Positions 1-14,623 of a stretch of 64,000 bases of DNA are shown here, one piece after another. The notes beneath the pieces are model-generated. The model had not been told where the DNA came from. It saw only the letters and a list, made by a program, of their open reading frames with translations, and did no database searches. Made by a program: the position numbers and the translations under genes. Within the stretch, counting starts at the first letter, position 1; each line of letters opens with the position of its first letter. The stretch covers positions 1,449,001-1,513,000 of the forward strand of contig CM034112.1 in assembly GCA_019914945.1 (NCBI GenBank), read 5' to 3'. The DNA is from Typha latifolia (lineage: Eukaryota > Streptophyta > Magnoliopsida > Poales > Typhaceae).

Positions 1-602
1 TAAGAACATAGTTATTATTTTGGATATCACAGAGGATTAAATTTGCAGCTATCTCCATTATTATTATTTTTACTATTATTCGAGAGCTCGAATGTTAGAT
101 ATGGGATAGATAAAAAGGCTAACTCTTCGTAGATATATAAATGCTTAGGCTCCACCAAACTTTAGCTAAACTACTAAACCATTTAGACTTCAAATTATGT
201 GCACCGCTAAACTATGCTCCCAATTAAACGCTATCGAGATATTTGCTCTAAGTCGTCACGCTCACAAACTGCTTCCCCAAGCCACTGCACTGCTGAGTCC
301 ATCAGCCGAGCCATTGAGCTAAATCACAAAAGCTACTAAACAATTTTCTTAACGATAACTGTTTAGATTTGAAGGCAATCGTATAACATAATTAGTCATA
401 GGAAATGATACCTATCAACTTTACAAGAGATTGTCAGTCTATCATTATCACACTTCTCTATCTACGATAGGATTTCGTGTATAAATTATCATAGCAAATC
501 TTTCATAAATGTCGAGAGCTTAAACATCATCTATCCTCATTTATTCCTTTTTTTTTTATCATCTTCTATCTTTCATCAATTGGATTAGTTAGTTATCTAA
601 CA

Positions 603-604
<2 letters not shown>

Positions 605-657
<53 letters not shown>
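605..657. repeat. (AT)26 microsatellite
   Basis: An uninterrupted run of alternating A and T about 52 bases long. Such runs are very polymorphic and can extrude as cruciforms. Confidence 0.95.
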
Positions 658-658
<1 letters not shown>

Positions 659-1208
659 TGAGATCTCAATCACATTTAAAACACCAACCAGCTGACGTTG
701 CTATCAACTTTTCTTTTGAGATCCATTGAGCACAACAAACTGATGCACTGAAACAATTAGCTCTCTCCTCATCTCCTCTCTCTGTCTCTTACCAAAAAGA
801 CAGTCTAATGAAAGCAACCAGACGGCAAATGAAATCGAAAAGAGTCTTTAAACCCACATCACTCGCTGCCATCAACAACTCTCGGAAATTTTGAGGGAAA
901 AGAGAAAGACTGATCTTTTAGGGATCATCTGCAGCCCCGAATGGAGGAATTCGCTGCATCCTGATACTTATCAGCCGTTCGTTGGCTGCCGAATGGGATA
1001 GAATGGAAACCCGCGGCGGGTACCCTGAGTTTAGGAATTCATGCAACTGGATTTGCAGACAATCCGGTCCCAGCTAATGACCCCAAGGAGGGAAACTTGC
1101 ATATAGGACCTTAATTTTAAGAGATTTTGCACTTTAAACTTGTATATAGGGCAGGGTTTAATTGTAGATAGTGGGAACCCAAGGATTAAATCGCAAAATT
1201 ATTTCTAA

Positions 1209-1685
1209 TAATAGGTAAAATTATAAATAAAACCTTATATTTGGACTATGTTATAAAGAAAGTCCTATTTTTTTATTATTTAATATATAGATATATTTGA
1301 CTGTTAGATTAACTTTACTCTAGAACTAAATTAAGCCTCCAAAATGACTTAGAGGAAACTAAAATATTGATTTCTAACAGTATATAAACAAATTAAGATG
1401 GTGAAAACTAAAATCGATTCAAAACTATTATTGTTTAATATCAAAAAATCAAACTAAAGGAGTGAAATAAGAGTAGTTTAGAAAATACAAAAATATCATT
1501 TGAAAAATAATGAAATATTCTACTTTATTCCATTCTGTCGGGTTCTTATTAATTAAATTTTATTCAAAAGTGTTACTCGACATTTTTAGCAAATAAAAAG
1601 ATTTCATTTATATAATAATAGAAAGAGAGAGTCCTATTTATAATATAGTTAGAATATAGGGTGTTATATATAATTTTATTTCTAA
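1209..1685. mobile_element. MITE-like element with long terminal inverted repeats
   Basis: Bases 1216-1257 and the reverse complement of 1637-1678 match at about 35 of 42 positions, giving long imperfect terminal inverted repeats around a non-coding AT-rich core. The 10-mer TTATTTCTAA occurs at 1199-1208 and again at 1676-1685, overlapping the right arm by about three bases. It could be a target-site duplication of the length made by Mutator-like elements, but in AT-rich DNA it could also be chance. There is no coding capacity. The right end lies about 110 bases before the protease start codon, so the element may be part of that promoter. Confidence 0.5.
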
Positions 1686-1796
1686 AATATAAATAAGACA
1701 TTACTGTACAATGCCAAAACCGTAACCCACCTTTCCTCCTAAATAAATTCACACTTCTCCACCTCGTGATCCCATGAACAAACCAAGTAACAGAGA

Positions 1797-1810
1797 ATGC
1801 GACAACTCTT

Positions 1811-1841
<31 letters not shown>

Positions 1842-3218
1842 TCGACGTCTCCCTTGCTCTCCTCCTCCCTCGACTTCCACCACGTAAACCTCCATGACCT
1901 CTCCTTCAAGTCATCTCACCATCCAAAGGATCATCACCACCACAACCACACCCATGTCGACATATTACATACCGAGGATAACCTATCCGTAAACTTATTC
2001 CACCGCGATAGCTTATCCAACCACGCCTATCGGAGCCATGGCCATCGCATCGCCTCACTGCTCGCACGTGACGCCGCACGTGCGGCCGCGGTGACTCGCC
2101 GCCTCTCCCCGAGCTACAAGGTAGAGGACTTCGGGTCCGAGGTGGTGTCCGGGCTGACAGCGGGCAGCGGCGAGTACTTCGTCCGCGTCGGCGTCGGCAC
2201 CCCGCCGGAGGACCAGTTCATGGTCGTTGACTCCGGCAGTGACGTCATCTGGGTCCAGTGCGAGCCCTGCGAGAGGTGCTACTCCCAGTCCGACCCGGTC
2301 TTCGACCCGGCCGAGTCGGCCTCCTTCGCCGGCGTCCCGTGCGACTCGGAACTATGCGGGCTCCTCATGTCTAGCGCCGTGTCGGACAGCAGGTGCCACG
2401 GCGGCGGGTGCCGGTACGAGGTGTCCTACGGGGACGGGTCGTACACCGACGGCGTGCTCGCCCTCGAGACGTTGACCTTTGACGGCGCCGTCGTAAGTGG
2501 CGTCGCGATCGGGTGTGGGCACCGGAACAGGGGGCTCTTCGTCGGGGCCGCAGGGTTATTGGGCCTCGGCTGGGGGCCCATGTCCCTGGTGGGCCAACTC
2601 GGCGGCTCGGCCGGCTCGGCCTTCGGTTATTGCCTTGTGAGCCGGGCCGGCGGGTCGGCTACCGGCTCGCTCGTTTTCGGGCGCTCGGCCGCTGTCCCGG
2701 TCGGCGCGGTGTGGGTACCGCTCCTCCGCAACCCGCGCGCTCCCTCGTTCTACTACGTGGGCCTGATGGGCCTCGGCATCGGAGGGGTAAGGTTACCGCT
2801 CCTCGAGGACCTTTTCCAGCTCGACGGCGACGGCGGCGGCGGGGTAGTCATGGACACCGGCACGGCGGTGACGAGACTCCCGGACTCGGCCTACGCGGCG
2901 CTCCGGGACGCGTTCGTGGGCGCCACGTCGGAGCTGCCCAGGAGCCCGCAGGTGTCCATATTCGACACGTGTTATGATCTCGGTGGCTTCGAGAGCGTGC
3001 GGGTGCCCACGGTATCGTTCTACTTCAGCGAGGGGGCGATCCTGACGCTGCCGGCGAGGAATTACATGATCCCCGTGGACGACTCGGGCACGTACTGCTT
3101 CGCCTTCGCGCCGGCGTCGTCGGGGCTTTCCATAATGGGAAATATACAGCAGGAAGGGATCCAGATCACCTTCGACGCGGCAAATGGGTTCGTAGGATTT
3201 GGACCCAATACTTGTTAA
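1797..3218 (+). CDS. Nepenthesin-type (A1B) aspartic protease, ASPG-like
   Basis: Intronless, GC-rich gene for a 473-residue secreted or endomembrane aspartic endopeptidase. The first catalytic Asp is D145 in VVDSGSDVIW and the second is D353 in VMDTGTAVTRLP; a flap region YGDGSYTDG lies between. The Cys-rich stretch after the first motif (WVQCEPCERC onward) is the nepenthesin-type insert. The N-terminus is a signal peptide whose hydrophobic core is ten consecutive Phe codons (pure TTC repeat), followed by a His-rich, basic prosegment of about 100 residues. Length and layout match the group containing ASPG1 and ASPG2 (aspartic protease in guard cell) of Arabidopsis. The next gene on the right is PRMT6, as I recall for ASPG2 in Arabidopsis. 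The family is certain; the exact orthologue is an inference. Confidence 0.93.
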
Positions 3219-3603
3219 GGTGATGATGAGACTAATATATATATATATTTATATAAGTGTGTTAGCTTAGTTTGATGTTATTATATATAGTTTTGAGGGG
3301 CTATGCAAGTGAGAGAGATAAATGAAGCTATTGCCTAAGACTAATACTAGAAACCTCAATATGAGATTATTATATATAAGAAAGATGAGGTTGACGTGAT
3401 GATCTACTTATGTTAGGTAATACATTGCAAGGAAGAAGCTTCTTACATACTTAAATCAAGTGAAATATAAACCTTAGTGAGCTCTGGACTCTTCTTAGAG
3501 TCTCCAAGCTATGTACAATCATGATCGAGCTGAGAAGTCCAGAGAGAGCATGTGACACTGCTGCCATTTTGGATGATGCCCTTAGCCAAGCCTGGACAAA
3601 CTC

Positions 3604-3666
<63 letters not shown>

Positions 3667-4578
3667 CAAGTTTGAGCAAACATCTCAAGTCCAATACCCA
3701 AGGAGGTCTTGGGGCACACTTTATTGAGGCAAGCTCCTGGGTTTCTTCAATGACTAAGGCCCACTAATGCCAAGCCTTGGTGACACTGTAAGAAAGCAAG
3801 GAATGCAAAGAAGAGACAATAGCTTTGGACATGGACATGGTCATGGTCATGGTCATGTCCTTGGACCAAGTGGCATCAGCATCATTAAGGATATACAAAT
3901 ACTTCCTCCTTTAGTCATGAATAGGTCAGAGCCCTTTTGAGCTTTTGGATCTATTAAGAGTCACTAAGTGGAGTTTATGTTTCCAAAAGAGCTGCACTGA
4001 GAAAGCTAGTCGTGTCTATGATTCCAACTATTACATTAAAAGGATGGTGTTCCTTAGGACAAGAGATACAAGGCTAAGGATGTCGAATATATACTCAGTT
4101 GGCCACCCCTAAAAATAGGACTTTAATAATCCTTAATCATAGAAACATAGATTTCATTTTCATCACTAGATACACTGTTATAATTTGAATATCTTAACTG
4201 GCCTCTTTGCTAGCAACTATATAAATAAAGATAAAGCTTCGAATACCTCAATAGGTACACCAAAGATAAGTGATGACTCAAATTCCTACCTTACCAAGTT
4301 TAAAAGAGCAACAACAATCTAACTAATGCTACACACGTAAAACACCTTACTGTGAATTGAGATATAAATTATATCTCACCACTGCATGCCTGCTCAATCT
4401 ATTAAGGTGGCTCATCAAAGACATCAAAAAGTAAAGCATATGGGAAAAATATAGAGATAATCATGTCATGTTTGCCTAAAAAAGCTAAGGTAAGAAATCA
4501 AGCTGAGTCATTCAGGCTTTTCTCCTTTAGTCCCCAAACCACCTATGTTTAGGATCAATTGCTTTGATTCAAAGGTAC
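3219..4578. other. Intergenic, 3' flank of the protease gene
   Basis: Apart from the CT microsatellite and a short imperfect hexamer repeat (GGACAT/GGTCAT, about 3829-3857), I see no gene or RNA here. Confidence 0.6.
3606..3661. repeat. (CT)28 microsatellite
   Basis: A pure CT run of about 56 bases in the 3' flank of the protease gene. The short Ser/Leu-rich or Arg/Glu-rich reading frames across it are repeat translations, not genes. Confidence 0.95.
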
Positions 4579-4876
4579 CTTATTTTCATGCTGCATAAAG
4601 TGCAAGCTTATCTCTCCAACTGTCATCAGTCTATCCTTGAAAGCCACACTGAGAACATCATGGGCTGGTGGTGACACAAACCTACCTGCAAAGGGATTTG
4701 TCCACTCTTCTGCCCACATTATGACAACAGTAACGCTTTGTCCAGTAAGCACCTTGACATGTTCAACATCTCTCTTCATGAATTTTGGGAATGGCAATGG
4801 CTCAGAAGGAACTGGATTCTTAACACCCATTTCAAGTTTGATTAATCTACCAAAATGTATGTCTACTTGCCAGTAC
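4579..4876 (-). pseudogene. Orphan exon-like open frame of unknown origin
   Basis: On the minus strand an open frame is bounded by plausible splice sites: an acceptor-like GGCAG before 4876 and a donor AAG|GTACCT after 4579. The encoded stretch of about 99 residues begins YWQVDIHFGR, continues through KVLTGQSVTVVIMWAEEW and ends SLHFMQHENK. It has a balanced, protein-like composition unlike the AT-rich surroundings, yet I cannot join it to other exons or to the PRMT6 gene about 0.8 kb upstream on the same strand. I do not recognise the family. It may be one exon of a decayed gene, a captured fragment, or an unrecognised exon of a real gene. No function is proposed. Confidence 0.35.
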
Positions 4877-5669
4877 CTGCCACTGCCACTTGTTTACATA
4901 TTGGTTGCAGAGAGCTTAAATAAATTAAGTTTTCACCAGAAAGCAAGAAGATCAAAAACTTTTCTTTTAGCATAAACAAAAAGATCAAAGGTTCTACCTT
5001 TAGCTATTTAAAGAATTTTTTTCCCTTCGTGTAAAATCAATAGAAAATTACAAAAGATCTATTTCTACTTTCTAGGTCAATTCAAATCCCGTTTCTTTTT
5101 CCACCGTACCCTATGTTTTTTCACTAACTCTAGCACCCTTCATGCAGGAGGAATGCTCTATAGCAGATCTTCCTTGGAAATTTGCAGATGAAAGCTCAAA
5201 CTCTACAATAAATATCTCTCAAAAACCCAATGAAGAGTCACCTGGTTCTAGCAATCTCCATCAAAAAGCTATGATATCCCTTTGGATGGTGCTCTTGCAA
5301 GATGTCAGACAATTTCTGTGGGACAGACGAAGCAACCAGAAATCCTTACTAGCTGCCCCCTGTTCAATCATCGTAGCACAGACTCTTTTATGAAGGATCG
5401 ACCACCTGAACTGCTAGCACAGAATACCATACGTGTGAGATCAGAAGACAAATTGTCCTAGAGGATTAATTTAGAACATAACAAGGGAAAAGAAAGTAAT
5501 ACAATAAGGCCAGATTTCATGCGAGGCATCAAATACTCATCAGATTTGTTAAGCATCACTTAATCAAGTGATCCTTATCAATAGATCTTCCTGCTGATGT
5601 GAATGTTTGAGGGTTTCGCCATTGAGGCCCAGCATGAAATCGGGCTGCTATACTACTATCATTCAAACT
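4877..5669. other. 3' flank of PRMT6
   Basis: Probably contains the PRMT6 3' UTR and perhaps a last exon (see the PRMT6 entry). No independent gene is visible. Confidence 0.5.
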
Positions 5670-10233
<4,564 letters not shown>

Positions 10234-13200
10234 CGAGAACGAGACGGATGAGAAGAAAAGAGGGAGGAAGAAGAGAGGGAGGAGAAGTATCGAGGAAGCT
10301 AACTGCCGTATTGCTTCTTTCTATTTAGGAAGAGGGAAGAGATGCTATTTGAAGGGTTTTGGGATCTCTCTCTTTTTCTTCGCCTCCTTGTCCTTTCCGG
10401 TAACGGGCTTTTTCCCGTTCCGTTTCGCCCGTTATCGAATGTATTAATTCTTTTTTCCTATTTTAATATTTTTAGGATAATTACACCTTAACCCCTAAAT
10501 TATTGGTCATTTTTATATAATTTCTTTTATTTATTTTTTTATAGCACTTTGACCTTCCGAATTATCTAATATTACTTAAGAAAAATATCAAATAAACATG
10601 CCTATATCTTAATTTTTTGCTTAAGAGTATGATACGATTCGATCTATATTGGCTCTATGCACGACATTGGATTAATGGGAATGAGCCAATTTATCTAGTT
10701 GAGTATGTAGAAGCAATAAAATTAATGTTTGCTATGGTGCGTTTGAACGCTTGCATCACGTTCGCATCGACAAATAACGGAAATTCCGCGTTCGAACGCA
10801 CCGCGGCGAAAGTGTGGATTAAGTTAAGAATTGTTATGGTTGTTTGGAGTGGGTTTATGTTAATTAAGAAGCCCTTAAGGTGAGCTTCTATATATATGTG
10901 GAGAAAACTATAATTGGGATCTAATCTTGTTATTAGAATTGGCTTTAGCCCTATCTCCTTCTCTTTGTCTCTAGTCATTGGCATTTTCTCCTATCTTCTT
11001 TTTTTCACCGCCCAAGTCTTTGGTCGGCTTTTTTCAACCTCTAACCACCTTCTTCCACAATTTCTCCCCCGTCACACCAAGATCTAACCCTAGCATCCAT
11101 ATAGCCATTGAATAGCTATCAAACTAGGATCCAAGTTTCAGAACCGTTGCGGATCATATTAGGCCGATTTGTAACAGAGTATTACTTGACTATTATGTGA
11201 TCAATTTTAACTCTCTAAAATTATATTAATTTTATTTTATAGTGGATAAAAGGAAAAAAAAAATTTAAAGGTAAGATGGTCATTCACTAATATGTTTTAC
11301 TAACATCGTTGAAAAAGATAGATATTAGATAGTAAAAAAAATCAAAGTGTGGTAAAAAAAGGTTTTTGAATCTATGTAAAAAATGATTAAGAATAGTTTA
11401 AGAATAGCTAATAATCTTTGCAAATTATGCTTGAGAGTATTTTCTGACAGAGCTAGTGGAGCTGTGGTCATCTGACATAACTCCAAATCTAAATTGGCCC
11501 ACTAACACTCCTCTTAAATGTCAAGAAAAAAAAAAAACAGAGGAATAATTAAAGTTATATGTTTTATTATCATAAATGAAACCTCACATTTGTTACAAAA
11601 TATTGAGCAACACTCTGACTTAATTTAATCATATTTTATCAGAAATAAAGAGTTTTGGGTTGTCCCCAAGCTGTTTTCGAAGGTCTAATTTGTAACAATC
11701 ATGTCAAATTATTATATATATTTATTTAACGATGAGGTATAACTTAGTTTTTTTAGTTAAATAGATATTTATACTTATAAATAATAATAGTAATAAAACT
11801 TTATTTATAATTCAGTGAAAATATAAGGTATTATTCGTACTTTTATTTTATTTTTATTTTCTAAAAAACGAACTTGAATTTATTTTATCCCTTATAGTTT
11901 TATTTGTGTCATTTTATTTCCATATAAATTTTTTTTATTTTTTTCATCATATTTGATTATAATATAGGTTGAATTTCAAGATACTTATTGTAAATAAAAT
12001 TATAGAAATTTTCATAAACTTTAATATATTAATTAAATTTTATATGATAAAGATATAGTAAAAAATATAATATATTATCGTATATTTTTTATCCGAGAGT
12101 TCATCCATATTAATTTAGATGCATTAAAAAGCTTATTTAATTATCTATAACTATTTTTATAAGAATTTTTAAATTCGATATATAATTTAGTCGAATATAT
12201 TAAAAAAATAATTGTTACACTTTAGTCTAGATCGCAATAAATAAATTAACACAAATAAACTACATAAGTAAAATAAATTTAGACCTAACCACTTTGTAAT
12301 AAAATATAATTTCTCTCTACAAAAAACTATATAAATACAAAGACATTTGCATCAATAACCCTCAGTTTTTTAACGATAATAAGTTTAGACCTTTAAAAAC
12401 TAAATCCATCTATTTTCTACATTAAATACATATATATAATTTTTCAACAGAGTGTATATAATTTATATACAAAATATATACAAAAGATTAATTTTACTAT
12501 TTACTAAAATATAAATTCTTTTTATGCAAATAAATAGCCCATGAATACGGTAGCCTTTCACTGATTCAGGCGTCAGAGAAAAATAGAAGACGTTAACGTG
12601 ACATATTAAAAGTTTTTAAAACTACGTCTTGATTCCCAAATATACCCCTGCTACAATCCATCTTCCCCACTAGGTCCTGGTACATGGAATGTGTCGCTCT
12701 CTTGTCCTCTTCGCAACTATTCTTGTCCACTTGTCCACCATCCACGGTCACTGGTGGCTCCGCTTTAATTCACACGTGACACACGTGACACCGAGGGGGT
12801 TGTGTGTGGGTGTGAAGTTTTTATTCCTGCGTGGTAATATCTACAGAGGAATATTTATTCCCGCGATTTTATCGGGATAAAACTTATCGATTTTTGTTCG
12901 TTTAATAAAGTTATCAGGGTGGATAAGCCAAGATAAGATTATTCCTACTTAAGTCCAGGATATGAGATATGACGAGTAATATATATTAATGGATTCGGAC
13001 GCTTGGACGTCCTAATTATCATACATCCCCTTCGGATGGTAGAAATATATTAATGCATTTATTCTAAATCAGAGGGTGCTAAATCTTGTCGGATAGTGGA
13101 TGGAATTATTCTACTTTATTCCTGATTTATCCACGGACCAAATCCAAACTCTTATCAGAATTGGGCACTAATTTATCTGGCGAAATTCCTCTTCTCCGGA

Positions 13201-14623
13201 AGATAAAAATAGAGCTAATTATATAACTTTCATCCCCCCTTTAAAAAAAAAACATGTTAAAATTTTGAAAATTGATCAGCTAATTAGATCGATAAAGATG
13301 CCTTTACTTTCTCTTTTACTCTCTAGATAGAAGTAAATTTATTAAAAAAACTTATTAGAAGATCGATTTATAGTTTGATATTTAAAAAAATTATTGTAAA
13401 GGTCACTAATTAAGAAGATTAAAGGATGTGAAAAGAGGATGGGATATTTTTGTTTATTTATTTAGTTAGTTAAATTTTTTAAATTATTTTTACCAAAGTT
13501 TCATCTATTTATTAATAGAGTGAAATTAAACTATTCTCGAATGAGTTAACTCAAGTGCACTATTAAAACCACGCTATGTATTATTACAATTTGAGCATAA
13601 TAAGGATCGCGAATATCTAAGGCATTATTTGCTTTGAGTTTAAGAACCCCTATAAATTGATTCATTTTAGTAATCATATATCTTATTATCATTTTCATAT
13701 CTAATCAAATTTACTATCAAAAAAATTAAGACCGAGAAATAAGAGTGGTTAATCGAATTTAGGGCTTTAACTTCAAACCAAATAAAACAAAACCTAAGAG
13801 CATATCCAGATTGATTCAAATAGATCAGCTCTCACTAAATCTCTGCCCTTCTATAAAAGGAGTTCAGAAAATAGGAAGGGTGACAAGATAGTTGGATCTA
13901 GGCTCCATTGATGTGGTCTGTCTAAACCACATAGACACTAGACATGATACATAATAAATAAATATTGTCATCTTACACTAGACTAGTTTGGTTGGTTTCT
14001 AAAAAGTCCAAAAGAAGCAAACAGAAGTAGCTATCAAAGTAAATATGAATGGCTCTAAATGATTGGAGTATAGTTTATTTTTATCAAATCATTTGGCTAC
14101 CACCTGATGCTCTCTCCTTCTCAACCAAGTGAAGACCAATTTTGGTATCTACTACCGGGTTTTGACTGCATTCTCGATTACTTTTTACTGCACAGTCAAA
14201 TGTAAAAAATGGGAATAAATATCTCCCCTGGTCCTCCTGCTATGTGATTTGGTTTGTACTGGAATTGGCCTTCCAAATTATTCACAAGTCTCTTCTGAAT
14301 CCATCCCTCTTTCTGTTTTTCCTCTCTGCTCCAATCTCCAATCTCCAATCCCTAATACTGAATCCCTAAGAAAGACCCAAATTTTTTTTAATTAATTTTT
14401 TTCGCTTCGTTCTCCTCCTTTTTGGTGCAAAGATTGAATCTTGGCTCTTTGCGTCGCCGTTGCGTTATCCGCCCTCGCTTATCCTCTGACACATTTGTCC
14501 ATCTCCATGCCGGAAATTATTACCTCCCCTGCCTCTTCTGAGCTGTTTTCTTTCAGCTATTAGTTATCCGAGAAGTTATTCGATAGCTATCTGTGCGCTG
14601 GATAAGTTTATCCGGGGTTATTG
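10234..14623. other. Large AT-rich intergenic region between PRMT6 and the MYB gene
   Basis: About 4.4 kb between two divergent genes. It contains the short inverted-repeat element near 10.74 kb, long AT-rich tracts with no coding potential (11.2-12.5 kb), and a stretch at about 12.83-13.16 kb unusually rich in GATAA/TTATC words. A TATA-like CTATAAAAGG at 13851-13860 and a CT/CCAAT-rich stretch near 14.3 kb may belong to the MYB promoter and leader. No gene was recognised. Confidence 0.6.
10736..10802. mobile_element. Short inverted-repeat element, MITE-like
   Basis: GGTGCGTTTGAACGC at 10736-10750 pairs with the reverse complement of 10788-10802, 14 of 15 bases matching, with a loop of about 37 bases. 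GGTGCGTTTG-type ends occur on several plant hAT or PIF-like MITEs, but I see no certain target-site duplication. An 88-residue open frame spans it and is probably meaningless. Confidence 0.4.

Larger units (their letters stand above)
1..1796. other. Intergenic and 5' flank of the aspartic protease gene
   Basis: No convincing gene is seen here. The stretch is AT-rich, holds an (AT)26 microsatellite near 605-656, and near 1.2-1.7 kb contains a MITE-like element listed separately. The last 100 bases or so before the start codon at 1797 probably hold the protease leader, but no clear TATA box stands out. Confidence 0.7.

Noticed and set aside
2227..2977. Long GC-rich frames overlapping the aspartic protease gene
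   Set aside because: They are shadows of the protease frame, Arg/Pro/Ser-rich with no family features.
3451..3767. Ser/Leu- and Arg/Glu-repeat frames on both strands
   Set aside because: They are translations of the CT microsatellite.
10617..10984. 88- and 97-codon frames on opposite strands
   Set aside because: They cross the inverted-repeat element and match no protein; likely random.
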